Below the pieces are notes generated by a model. It saw only the letters and a program-made list of their open reading frames with translations. It had not been told where the DNA came from and searched no databases. The translations under genes were made by a program, and so were the position numbers. Source: Planctomycetia bacterium (GTDB taxonomy: Bacteria; Planctomycetota; Planctomycetia; Pirellulales; Thermoguttaceae). Taken from it: 35,439 nucleotides of DNA. The stretch covers positions 1-35,439 of the forward strand of contig JAUNMR010000013.1 of assembly GCA_030537455.1 (NCBI GenBank), given 5' to 3'. This document shows, in pieces, positions 16,658 to 24,626 of this stretch (the stretch's first letter is position 1; every line of letters starts with the position of its first letter).

Positions 16658-16663
16658 TATAAT
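16658..16663 (+). promoter_or_regulatory. Possible -10 box of the araB promoter
   Basis: A perfect TATAAT lies 71 bp before the araB ATG. The best -35-like hexamer (TTGATT, 16632-16637) is 20 bp away, which is too far for a strong unactivated promoter and would suit one needing an activator. GATTATA (16634-16640) and TATAATC (16658-16664) form an inverted pair around it. Confidence 0.35.
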
Positions 16664-16734
16664 CGAGGCGACTGTGTCGAGAGTCTAGGTCGCGAATTAC
16701 CGAGTCTTTTAGCAACGAGCATAGCGTAAGACCA

Positions 16735-18435
16735 ATGGAAGAACGTAGTTTTGCAATCGGCGTTGATTACGGGACGAATAGCGCACGCGCGCTGATCGTA
16801 GATCTCAAGAGCGGTGAGGAAGTCGCGGTGGCGGTCGCGGATTATCCAACCGGCGACCTTGGTATTATTTTAGATCCCAGCCAGCCGACGTTGGCGCGTC
16901 AGAGTCCGCGAGATTATGTCGAATGCTTTTATCGCGCTGTTGGCGAGGCGGTTAAGCTTGCGCTTGACGCTCCCGCGACGACCTCTGGCAAGTTTTCGCC
17001 TGAGCGTGTCGCTGGTATTGGCGTCGACTCCACCGGCTCCACTCCGATTCCGGTGGACGCCGAGGGCACGCCCCTTGCGTTTCAAGAGAAATACGCCAAT
17101 GTTCCGGCCGCGAACGCGTGGCTCTGGAAGGACCATACCGCGATCGAGGAGGCAAACGCTATCACAGAGGCGTGCCTGAACACGGGGAACGGTTACCTAG
17201 ATAAGTGTGGCGGCGTCTACAGTTCCGAATGGTACTGGGCCAAGATATGGCATTGTCTTCGTGAGAATCCCGAGGTCTTTTCCGCGGCGTATTCCTGGGT
17301 GGAGCTTGCGGACTTTATTCCAGCATTTATCACAGATAATAAACGTCCCGAGACGCTGGCACGCGGCGTTTGCGCCGCGGGTCACAAGGCAATGTGGGAT
17401 CGTGACCATGGCGGGTTGCCGTCGGAGGAATTCTTGACGTCGCTGGAGCCGCGTCTGGCGCCACTACGAACTCGTTATGCGTCCGAGACTTACAGCGCGG
17501 ACCACATGGCGGGACGTTTGAGCGAGGCGGTGGCGCAACGCGTAGGTCTGGTCGCTGGCATACCCGTGGCGGTCGGCGCGTTCGATTGTCATATGGGCGC
17601 GGTTGGCGCTGGCGTTTCGCACGGTGACCTTGTAAAGATCATAGGGACAAGTACTTGCGATATTACCACACTTCCTCTCGACGCGCCAGTGGCGACGATT
17701 CCCGGCGTGTGCGGCGTTGCGGCAGGTTCTGTTCTTCCGGGCGCTTACGGGGTCGAGGCGGGTCAGTCGGCGGTCGGTGATATTTTCCGCTGGTTCGAAC
17801 GCAATCTTACACCGGCGCAATATACTTCGGAAGGTCAAGCGTTAAAGAACTTAGAATTGGACGTTGCGAAACTCAAGGCGGGTGAAAGCGGGCTGGTGGC
17901 GCTCGACTGGAATAACGGCAATCGTTCGATCCTCGTGGATCAGGCGCTCAGCGGAATGATTCTAGGCACAACGTTGAGCACAACCGCCGCTGAGGTCTAT
18001 CGCGCTCTGATCGAGGCGACCGCGTACGGCGCGCGCGTGATTATCGAGCGACTGGAAGAGTACGGCGTGACTATTCGTCAAGTCATTGTCAGCGGTGGAA
18101 TTGCAGAGAAGAGTCCGACGATTATGCAGATTTATGCGAACGTCTGGAATCGACCGATTAAATTGGCGCGCAGTTCTCAGACTTGCGCGCTCGGCGCGGC
18201 GCTCTTTGGCGCGGTGGCAGGCGGCGCCTTTGCTACGATCGCACAAGCTCAGGCTCAAACGGTTGGTTATAAAGAGACGATCTATACTCCCGAGGCGAAC
18301 GCGTGCGGCGTTTACGACAAGCTCTACTCGATTTATCGACGTCTGCACGACGCGTTCGGCGTCAAAGACGCTAACGGTAATCTGTACTCGGTAATGAAGG
18401 AACTCATAGCTATTCGCGACGCGTCTCGTGTCTAA
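16735..18435 (+). CDS. araB: L-ribulokinase
   Basis: The protein has 566 residues, the usual size of AraB-type FGGY carbohydrate kinases, which phosphorylate L-ribulose to L-ribulose-5-phosphate with ATP. The N-terminal phosphate-binding motif GVDYGTNSARALIVD (from residue 9) and GIGVDSTGSTPIPVD are family hallmarks. The C-terminal half carries the second ATPase-fold motif VIVSGGIAEKSP and CALGAALFGAVAGG. DCHMGAVGAGV is typical of ribulokinases. Its place with araD and araA in one locus fixes the pathway assignment. It starts a run that continues with the symporter; a strong hairpin at 18460-18488 lies between. The ribosome site is weak. Confidence 0.95.
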   Translation: MEERSFAIGVDYGTNSARALIVDLKSGEEVAVAVADYPTGDLGIILDPSQPTLARQSPRDYVECFYRAVGEAVKLALDAPATTSGKFSPERVAGIGVDSTGSTPIPVDAEGTPLAFQEKYANVPAANAWLWKDHTAIEEANAITEACLNTGNGYLDKCGGVYSSEWYWAKIWHCLRENPEVFSAAYSWVELADFIPAFITDNKRPETLARGVCAAGHKAMWDRDHGGLPSEEFLTSLEPRLAPLRTRYASETYSADHMAGRLSEAVAQRVGLVAGIPVAVGAFDCHMGAVGAGVSHGDLVKIIGTSTCDITTLPLDAPVATIPGVCGVAAGSVLPGAYGVEAGQSAVGDIFRWFERNLTPAQYTSEGQALKNLELDVAKLKAGESGLVALDWNNGNRSILVDQALSGMILGTTLSTTAAEVYRALIEATAYGARVIIERLEEYGVTIRQVIVSGGIAEKSPTIMQIYANVWNRPIKLARSSQTCALGAALFGAVAGGAFATIAQAQAQTVGYKETIYTPEANACGVYDKLYSIYRRLHDAFGVKDANGNLYSVMKELIAIRDASRV

Positions 18436-18459
18436 GAGACGACGGCGCTTGCAGATATC

Positions 18460-18488
18460 GCGCGACGATTCGCGCAGAATCGTCGCGC
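18460..18488 (+). terminator. Hairpin between araB and the symporter gene
   Basis: GCGCGACGATT (18460-18470) pairs perfectly with AATCGTCGCGC (18478-18488) around a 7-base loop. There is no T run, so it may stabilise the upstream message or attenuate read-through rather than terminate fully. Confidence 0.5.
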
Positions 18489-18559
18489 TCGAATCGCGTT
18501 GCGCCACTTATGCGTAGCGCTTTAATCTTTAGTAATAATCTATTTTCGGAAGGCGTCAT

Positions 18560-20605
18560 ATGACAACGATATCGACCATGTTGCTCTTTGCGCAACAAAG
18601 CGGCGCTACGTTAAGCTCATGGGACTGGGGGACTTTGGGTCTCTACTTTGCGCTATTACTCGGCTTGGCTTGGTGGGTTGTTCTTCAGAAGAACGATTCC
18701 TCTAAAGACTACTTTCTCGCCGGTAAAAAGGCCGGTTGGGTGGTGATCGGCGCGTCCCTTTTTGCGTCTAATATTGGCTCGGAACACCTTGTTGGTCTGG
18801 CCGGGACAGGCGCGAACGACGGTATGGCGATGGCGCACTATGAGTTGCACGCGTGGTGCTTGCTCATACTCGGTTGGGTTCTGGTTCCGTTCTACGAACG
18901 CACCGGGATCTTTACGACGCCGGAATTTCTGGAGAAACGCTACTGTTCTTCCGCGCGCTGGATTCTCTCGCTCATTAGCCTTGTGGCGTATATCTTTACG
19001 AAGATTTCCGTTACCCTTTTTGCCGGCGGCGTCGTCTTTAAGGCGCTTTTCCCGGTAGAAATCATCCCGGGCGTGAGTAACTTCTGGGTCGGCGCGGTCG
19101 GAATGGTACTGATCACCGGTCTGTATACAATCCTCGGCGGTTTGCGCGCCGTGCTCTATACGGAACTTCTTCAAACCGCGGTGCTCCTAGGGGGCGCGGC
19201 GTGCGTGCTCTTTATTGGGCTTCACCAGGTCGGCGGCTGGAACGAACTTAAGAAGGTCGCGCAAGACGCCGATCACCTTGTCGGCTATAAGATCGTCTTG
19301 AACGAGGATGAGATTAATTCGTCGAATCCAACGTTGTTACAACGCACGCTTAGCGACGGTATGGTCGTCGACGTGATTGTGTCGCGTCCTAATATCAATA
19401 TGTTTTCCAAAGAGACGTCGCCAGAAATAGAAGCCGCGAAAGCACGTGGTAAACGCCCCGCGAACTACCTCTTGATCAGTGAACTTTCCCGAGAGGAAGT
19501 CCAACAGGTCAAGGAGCAATTGGGTTCCGATACCAAAACATTTAATAAGTATTTCGGCGGGGACAAAAAGTTTGAGTCTATGGAAACGATCGTTTCTAGC
19601 TCGGTTCGTGAACGTATCGACCACTTTAATCTCTGGAAACCGAATAGTCACCCGAAATATCCTTGGTTCGGTTTGCTCTTTGGCGCTCCGATTGTCGGGC
19701 TGTGGTACTGGTGTACCGACCAGTATATCGTACAGCGCACGTTGGCGGCGAAAGATCAACGCGCGGCGCGACGTGGTACGATTTTCGGCGCCTATCTTAA
19801 ACTCACGCCGGTCTTTATCTTTATTCTTCCCGGTATAATAGCCTATGGCTTAGCGGCGCAAGGGAAACTCAACCCGGAGGTTCTCTTCGACGGCAACCAG
19901 GCGTTTCCACTCTTGGTGAAGGAAGTGTTGCCGGTCGGCGTTCGTGGTATCGTTATCGGCGGTCTACTCGCGGCGCTCATGAGTTCGCTCGCGTCGGTCT
20001 TTAATTCCTGCTCAACTCTCTTTACCATGGACGTTTACGCTAAACTTAAGCCGAATGCTTCTGAAAAGAATATGGTTTGGGTCGGTCGCGTCGCCACCGG
20101 CGTCATGGTCTTTTTGGGTCTTCTGTGGATTCCGACGATTACTCTCATGAAGGGGTCGCTCTACAACTACTTACAGAGCGTTCAGTCCTACATGGCGCCG
20201 CCGATTTTTGCGGTCTTTTTTGTCGGTATCTTCTCGCGTCGCGTGAACGCCTACGGTTGCTTGACCGCGCTGATTGTCGGGTTCATTCTCGGCATGGGAC
20301 GTTTGACTTGTGAAATCATAGACGGTATTCTTCCGTTCGCGGAAGGTTCGCTTCTGAAATGGTTTGCCACCACAAGTTACACGTTCATGTGCATCTATCT
20401 AACGCTCTCGTGCGTCGTGCTCATGTTCCTGGCGAGCTATTTGACGCCGAAGCCGACCGATGCACAACTCCAGGGCGTGACTTATGCGACGGCCACGGCT
20501 GAACAAAAAGCGATTACGCGTCAGAGCTGGAACTGGGTCGACGTCGTGACCACCGGCGGATTGGTCGTGTTTATCTTGGCGATCTATATGTACTTCATTG
20601 GCTAA
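18560..20605 (+). CDS. Sodium/sugar cotransporter (SSS/SGLT family) with a large loop insertion
   Basis: The protein has 681 residues. Family signatures are SKDYFLAGKKAGW, ASLFASNIGSEHLVGLAGTGA (Na+/sugar region), FTTPEFLEKRY, and GLWYWCTDQYIVQR. Around fourteen hydrophobic helices fit the LeuT-fold symporters. Between the segment ending GGWNEL (~230) and HFNLWKPNSHPKYPW (~355), where SGLT proteins have only a short loop, there is an extra hydrophilic stretch of about 105 residues (~242-345). By the family topology this would lie outside the membrane. Its place between araB and araD makes L-arabinose the likely substrate. GGAAGG before ATG 18560 supports the start. No homologue of the insert is recognised. 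Confidence 0.92.
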   Translation: MTTISTMLLFAQQSGATLSSWDWGTLGLYFALLLGLAWWVVLQKNDSSKDYFLAGKKAGWVVIGASLFASNIGSEHLVGLAGTGANDGMAMAHYELHAWCLLILGWVLVPFYERTGIFTTPEFLEKRYCSSARWILSLISLVAYIFTKISVTLFAGGVVFKALFPVEIIPGVSNFWVGAVGMVLITGLYTILGGLRAVLYTELLQTAVLLGGAACVLFIGLHQVGGWNELKKVAQDADHLVGYKIVLNEDEINSSNPTLLQRTLSDGMVVDVIVSRPNINMFSKETSPEIEAAKARGKRPANYLLISELSREEVQQVKEQLGSDTKTFNKYFGGDKKFESMETIVSSSVRERIDHFNLWKPNSHPKYPWFGLLFGAPIVGLWYWCTDQYIVQRTLAAKDQRAARRGTIFGAYLKLTPVFIFILPGIIAYGLAAQGKLNPEVLFDGNQAFPLLVKEVLPVGVRGIVIGGLLAALMSSLASVFNSCSTLFTMDVYAKLKPNASEKNMVWVGRVATGVMVFLGLLWIPTITLMKGSLYNYLQSVQSYMAPPIFAVFFVGIFSRRVNAYGCLTALIVGFILGMGRLTCEIIDGILPFAEGSLLKWFATTSYTFMCIYLTLSCVVLMFLASYLTPKPTDAQLQGVTYATATAEQKAITRQSWNWVDVVTTGGLVVFILAIYMYFIG

Positions 20606-20643
20606 TTCGTCACGATTCCCTTCAAATGCGTTCAAGACGTTGT

Positions 20644-20678
20644 GCTAGCCACGTTGCGACCAAGCCTGCGTGGCTGGC
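20644..20678 (+). other. Hairpin after the symporter gene
   Basis: GCTAGCCACG (20644-20653) pairs with CGTGGCTGGC (20669-20678) with one G-T wobble. It lacks a T run. Confidence 0.4.
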
Positions 20679-20699
20679 GCCTTGAATGTTGCCAATTGA

Positions 20700-20735
20700 T
20701 TTGTTCACAAGCTATTATATCGACGTCGTACGACG
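20700..20735. promoter_or_regulatory. Candidate operator and palindrome upstream of araD
   Basis: TTTGTTCACAAGCTAT (20700-20715) matches the site upstream of araB. It is followed by a perfect 12-bp palindrome CGTCGTACGACG (20724-20735). Both lie upstream of a TATAAT at 20780-20785. The 264-bp gap 20606-20869 holds no gene. Confidence 0.4.
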
Positions 20736-20779
20736 CGCTTTGGTTGTGCGACGTGACGTTACGCCTTTGGAAGGCGGAT

Positions 20780-20785
20780 TATAAT
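20780..20785 (+). promoter_or_regulatory. Possible -10 box of the araD promoter
   Basis: TATAAT lies 84 bp before the araD ATG and just after the small inverted repeat CGCCTTTGGAAGGCG (20762-20776). No good -35 hexamer at 16-18 bp is visible, which again suits an activator-dependent promoter. Confidence 0.4.
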
Positions 20786-20869
20786 CTCTAAAGTAGCGGC
20801 GCTTAGTTTAACTATCGCGAGGTAGGCGGCGCGCATATATTGGATCGTTCTTTTAGAAGGACGTCTTTT

Positions 20870-21568
20870 ATGGATTTAAAAGCGTTAAAAGAAGAAGTTT
20901 ACGAAGCTAACCTAGCGCTTGTGCGGTTGGGATTGGTTCTTCTGACCTGGGGCAACGCCAGTGGGATCGATCGAGAGCGCGGGCTGGTTGTCATTAAGCC
21001 CTCGGGCGTGGATTATGACGTCATGACGCCGGAGGATATGGTCGTTGTGAATTTGGACAGTGGCGAGGTTGTCGAGGGCGGGTTGCGTCCCTCCACCGAT
21101 ACGCCGACCCATCTGGAGCTTTATCGCAATTTCCGCAATATAGGCGGGGCGGTACACACCCACTCGACCTATGCGGTTGCCTGGGCACAGGCACAGCGCG
21201 ATATTCCGATTATTGGCACAACGAGCGCGGATTATTTCTACAAACCGGTTCCATGCTGTCGTCAATTGACGAGCGATGAAATATTTACCGATTATGAGCA
21301 CGCCGTCGGCGAGGTGATCGTGGAGACGTTCCGCGAACGCAACCTTGACCCGAATTCGACTCCAGCGGCGCTAGCGCGCAATCATGGTCCGTTCTGCTGG
21401 GGGAAATCCCCTATGGACGCCGCACATATTGCCGCTGTACTTGAGGAGTCGGCAAAGCTGGTCTTTTTGACCGAGTCGCTCAACTCCCAACTGCCGATGG
21501 ATCAGAATTTAATCGAAAAGCATTATCAGCGAAAACACGGCGCTAACGCCTATTACGGTCAAAAATAA
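20870..21568 (+). CDS. araD: L-ribulose-5-phosphate 4-epimerase
   Basis: The protein has 232 residues from ATG 20870; the frame is open to TTG 20840, but AGAAGG at 20855-20860 and the family length (E. coli AraD has 231) favour the ATG. It belongs to the class II aldolase/AraD family and converts L-ribulose-5-P to D-xylulose-5-P. The zinc ligands are in place: H96 and H98 (AVHTHSTYA) and H172 (RNHGPFCWG), plus D77 in the STDTPTH motif. Phosphate-binding residues appear in TWGNASG and KPSGV. It is directly followed by araA (60-bp gap), which looks cotranscribed. Confidence 0.97.
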   Translation: MDLKALKEEVYEANLALVRLGLVLLTWGNASGIDRERGLVVIKPSGVDYDVMTPEDMVVVNLDSGEVVEGGLRPSTDTPTHLELYRNFRNIGGAVHTHSTYAVAWAQAQRDIPIIGTTSADYFYKPVPCCRQLTSDEIFTDYEHAVGEVIVETFRERNLDPNSTPAALARNHGPFCWGKSPMDAAHIAAVLEESAKLVFLTESLNSQLPMDQNLIEKHYQRKHGANAYYGQK

Positions 21569-21628
21569 GGCGAAGTTGGCTACTACGTCGCGATTTCACA
21601 TTGAAGATACGAGATTTTTGGAAGTGAT

Positions 21629-23119
21629 ATGAAACTTACAGACGAGAATAAAGAATTGTGGTTTCTTACCGGCGCCCAAACGCTCTATGGCGAGGAGGCG
21701 TTGCGTCAAGTCGACCTTCATTCCAAACACGTGGTCGACGCGCTCAATGCCGCCAGTAGCGTGCCGTGTACGATTCGGTATTGTGGCACGGTCAAGTCGA
21801 CTGAAGAGATCGAAGGGAAATTTCAAGAGGCAAATTCCTCGGCGCAGTGTGTCGGCGTGATTCTGTGGATGCACACTTTTTCGCCCGCGAAGATGTGGAT
21901 TCGTGGACTCAAGTTGTTGAATAAGCCGATCTTACACCTGCACACTCAGTTCTATCGTGAGATTCCCTGGGATCAGATCGATATGGACTTTATGAACCTG
22001 AACCAGAGCGCTCACGGCGACCGCGAGTTCGGGCACATTATGACGCGCCTGCGCAAGCCGCGCAAAGTCGTGACCGGCTTTTGGGAAGACGCGGACGTTC
22101 AGGAGCGTGTGGCGGTATGGACGCGCGCGTGTTTGGCGTGGGACGACCTCAAACGTCTGCGCGTGATTCGGTTCGGCGATCAGATGAACGACGTTTCGGT
22201 TACCGACGGCGATCGTGTGTCGGCCGAAGAGACGCTCGGTTTTCGCGTGGAATATTGTCCGGTGGGAGAATTGTGTCAGACGACCAATCAGGTCAGCGAA
22301 GCGGACGTCGACGACTTAATGGCGCAATATCACGAGGCGTATGACTTTGCTCCCAATTGCGACACGGGCGGCGCTCAGAGCGAGCAGGTTCGACACGCGG
22401 CGCGTCTGGAACTTGGCGTTCGTCGTACCCTAGCGCAGTGGAACGGGCTTGCTTTTACCACGAATTTCGACGATCTTTACGGTCTGAACCAGTTGCCCGG
22501 TTTGGCGGCGCAACGTCTTATGTACGACGGCTATGGCTTCGGCGCGGAAGGGGACTGGAAAACCGCCGCGCTTGTGCGCGCGATGAAAGTCATGTCAGAC
22601 GGTCTGCCTGGCGGCACGTCCTTCCTGGAAGATTACGTCTATCATTTTTCCGGCGCTGGCGCGATTCTTCAGGCGCACATGCTGGAGGTTTGTCCTTCGA
22701 TCGCCGAGAGCAAGCCGCGTATGGAAGTGCATCCGTTGGGTATTGGCGGAAAAGCCGACCCCGCAAGATTGGTCTTTACGGCTCGTCCCGCCTCGGGCGT
22801 TGCCGCTACGATTGTCGACCTGGGGAATCGCTTCCGCATGATCGTCAACGAGGTCGACTGCATTCGTCCCCCGGCAGAGTTGCCGAAACTACCGGTGGCT
22901 CGCGCGTTCTGGACGCCGCGTCCTGACCTGAAGACCTCGGCGACCTCCTGGATTTTAGCGGGCGGTACGCACCATACGTCGTTCTCCAGCGCCATAACGC
23001 GCGAATGCCTCGAGGATTTTGCGGAAATCGCGCAGATCGAGCTTGCGATCATCGATTCAGATACGACCGTGTCCTCCTTTAAGCGCGAACTTCGTTGCAA
23101 CGAAGCGTTTTATAACTGA
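21629..23119 (+). CDS. araA: L-arabinose isomerase
   Basis: The protein has 496 residues, close to E. coli AraA (500). It interconverts L-arabinose and L-ribulose using Mn2+. The metal and catalytic residues align with the family: E307 (GFGAEGDWK), E334 (SFLEDYVYHF), H350 (ILQAHMLEVCPS) and H449 (GGTHHTSFS). Other signatures are ILWMHTFSPAKMWI and HLHTQFYREIPW. GGAAG before ATG 21629 supports the start. It is the last enzyme gene of the arabinose unit and is followed by a good terminator at 23164. No truncation or substitution of key residues is seen, so it should be active. Confidence 0.98.
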   Translation: MKLTDENKELWFLTGAQTLYGEEALRQVDLHSKHVVDALNAASSVPCTIRYCGTVKSTEEIEGKFQEANSSAQCVGVILWMHTFSPAKMWIRGLKLLNKPILHLHTQFYREIPWDQIDMDFMNLNQSAHGDREFGHIMTRLRKPRKVVTGFWEDADVQERVAVWTRACLAWDDLKRLRVIRFGDQMNDVSVTDGDRVSAEETLGFRVEYCPVGELCQTTNQVSEADVDDLMAQYHEAYDFAPNCDTGGAQSEQVRHAARLELGVRRTLAQWNGLAFTTNFDDLYGLNQLPGLAAQRLMYDGYGFGAEGDWKTAALVRAMKVMSDGLPGGTSFLEDYVYHFSGAGAILQAHMLEVCPSIAESKPRMEVHPLGIGGKADPARLVFTARPASGVAATIVDLGNRFRMIVNEVDCIRPPAELPKLPVARAFWTPRPDLKTSATSWILAGGTHHTSFSSAITRECLEDFAEIAQIELAIIDSDTTVSSFKRELRCNEAFYN

Positions 23120-23163
23120 CGCGGATTCGAGCGGTAGTCGTAAGTCGTTAGCGAGCCGAAGTA

Positions 23164-23198
23164 ACCTCCGAGCGTTGTCATGACGTTCGGAGGTCTTT
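23164..23198 (+). terminator. Rho-independent terminator after araA
   Basis: ACCTCCGAGCG (23164-23174) pairs with CGTTCGGAGGT (23184-23194) with one G-T wobble, followed by CTTTTG and, a few bases on, GTTTTTG. Confidence 0.7.
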
Positions 23199-23320
23199 TG
23201 GAGTTTTTGTCGGCGTGAAGCACGAGGCATTGCGTCGCTAGTTCGATCGTTGTTTCTTACCTACTATCGTCGTTTCGACGGAGTCACAAGGCGTTGGACG
23301 GTAAGTTTGGGGCGACGGAT

Positions 23321-24514
23321 ATGAAAGCAGAGACGTCAAGTCGCGCGCCACGTGTGGCGTTACTTGTAGAAACGGCGCGTAGTTACGGTCGCGGAGTCTT
23401 GCGTGGGGTGGCGCGTTATTCGCGCTTGTATGGACCATGGCATTTTCATATGTCCCCTGGCGACTTTGTACAGTCTCTCCCGAATCGGCGCGACTGGCGT
23501 GGCGACGGCGTGATCGCGCGCACACTGGACGTAGCCTCGGCCGAAGCGGTTTTAGAACTTGGACTTCCAACTGTCTTTTTGGACTTTTCGGTCGACCAGT
23601 TGGCTTCGTCTAAGTATTCGACGGACTTTTGTATCGACCTGACAAGCGATTCGGTCGGCGCGGCTCAAATGGCGGTTAATCTTCTGTATGACAAAGGTTT
23701 AACACAGTTTGCTTACGCCGGTTATCCCTACGAGAGTTGGTCGATTAAACGTGAACGCGCCTTTGTAGCCGCGGTTAAGGAACGCGGGTACGAGGCTTAC
23801 GTCTATGAACCGCCGCGTCGCGCCGGTCGCGCTGTGCGTTTGGAGAAGGAGGAGCCCTACCTGATCGAGTGGCTCAAATCTCTCCCTAAACCAATAGGAC
23901 TCATGGCCTGTAATGATCAACGTGGTCGCGAAGCGCTCGACGCGTGCGAAGCGGCTGGTTTGTTAGTGCCGGAGCATATTGCGGTGGTGGGCGTTGACGC
24001 CGACGACGTGCTGTGCGAATTGTGTTCTCCGCCCCTGTCGAGCGTGGCGCTCAATGCAGAGAAAGGCGGCTTTCTCGCCGCACAGGCGCTTGACGACATG
24101 ATGCGCGGCGTGGTTCCGAAGGTTCGGCATATCCTTGTAGAACCGGTGAACGTAGTGGAGCGACGTTCGAGCAATATTATTTTAACGGACGATCCCGACG
24201 TGTCAGCGGCGTTACAAATCATTCACACCGCGCGTTTAGAGTCTCTGACGGTTGATCGTATCGCGCGCGAAATCGCGACGTCGCGTCGCGCATTGGAGAT
24301 AAAATTCCGTCGCACGCTCGGTCGTACGATCCTTGAGGAAATCAAGACCGTGAGAATGGAGCGAGCGAAACAGGCGTTGCGCGAGACCGACGCGACGCTC
24401 GATCAAGTAGCCAAAATGGTTGGTTTTCGCGCGACGAGTTATTTTATTCAGAGCTTTCGCAAGACCGTTGGAATGACGCCGTTTCGTTATCGTCGGAACG
24501 TGCGCTATCATTAG
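23321..24514 (+). CDS. XylR-like transcriptional regulator (LacI/PBP-type sensor plus AraC-type HTH)
   Basis: The protein has 397 residues from ATG 23321; an in-frame TTG at 23294 would add nine. The architecture matches E. coli XylR: an N-terminal periplasmic-binding-protein-like sugar sensor (~10-275; VALLVETARSYGRGVLRGV, GLMACNDQRGREALDAC, VAVVGVDADDVLCELCSPPLSSV) followed by VERRSSN and a C-terminal AraC-type double HTH (~290-395; LTVDRIAREIATSRRALEIKF and LDQVAKMVGFRATSYFIQSFRKTVGMTPFRYR). In XylR the sensor binds the pentose and the HTH activates transcription. Here, next to araA, the ligand is more likely L-arabinose. It is separated from araA by a terminator, so it has its own promoter or low read-through. 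Confidence 0.9.
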   Translation: MKAETSSRAPRVALLVETARSYGRGVLRGVARYSRLYGPWHFHMSPGDFVQSLPNRRDWRGDGVIARTLDVASAEAVLELGLPTVFLDFSVDQLASSKYSTDFCIDLTSDSVGAAQMAVNLLYDKGLTQFAYAGYPYESWSIKRERAFVAAVKERGYEAYVYEPPRRAGRAVRLEKEEPYLIEWLKSLPKPIGLMACNDQRGREALDACEAAGLLVPEHIAVVGVDADDVLCELCSPPLSSVALNAEKGGFLAAQALDDMMRGVVPKVRHILVEPVNVVERRSSNIILTDDPDVSAALQIIHTARLESLTVDRIAREIATSRRALEIKFRRTLGRTILEEIKTVRMERAKQALRETDATLDQVAKMVGFRATSYFIQSFRKTVGMTPFRYRRNVRYH

Positions 24515-24554
24515 TGGCGTCACTTTGAATAATAGGCGTCAACGTCATGAAATC

Positions 24555-24595
24555 AAGCTCGGCGACCTCTCTGATTTGGGGAGGTCGCCGAGCTT
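24555..24595. terminator. Bidirectional terminator between convergent genes
   Basis: AAGCTCGGCGACCTC (24555-24569) and GAGGTCGCCGAGCTT (24581-24595) form a perfect 15-bp stem with an 11-base loop. ATTGTTTA follows on the plus strand and GATTTCAT on the minus strand. It lies between the XylR-like gene and the FAD oxidoreductase gene. Confidence 0.75.
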
Positions 24596-24626
24596 ATTGT
24601 TTACATTAAGCGGCGTCGAGTTTCGA

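Larger units (their letters stand above)
16071..16734. other. 664-bp gene-free stretch: terminator, inverted-repeat element, araB promoter region
   Basis: No open frame here looks like a real gene; the longest ones have no recognisable domain or ribosome site. The stretch holds a terminator (16108-16152), an element with long terminal inverted repeats (16163-16455), a possible operator (16531-16546) and a -10-like TATAAT (16658-16663) before araB. Base composition is visibly more AT-rich from 16456 on. Confidence 0.6.

Noticed and set aside
16395..16688. 97-residue plus-strand frame before araB
   Set aside because: No ribosome site or domain, and it overlaps the element end, the candidate operator and the -10 box.
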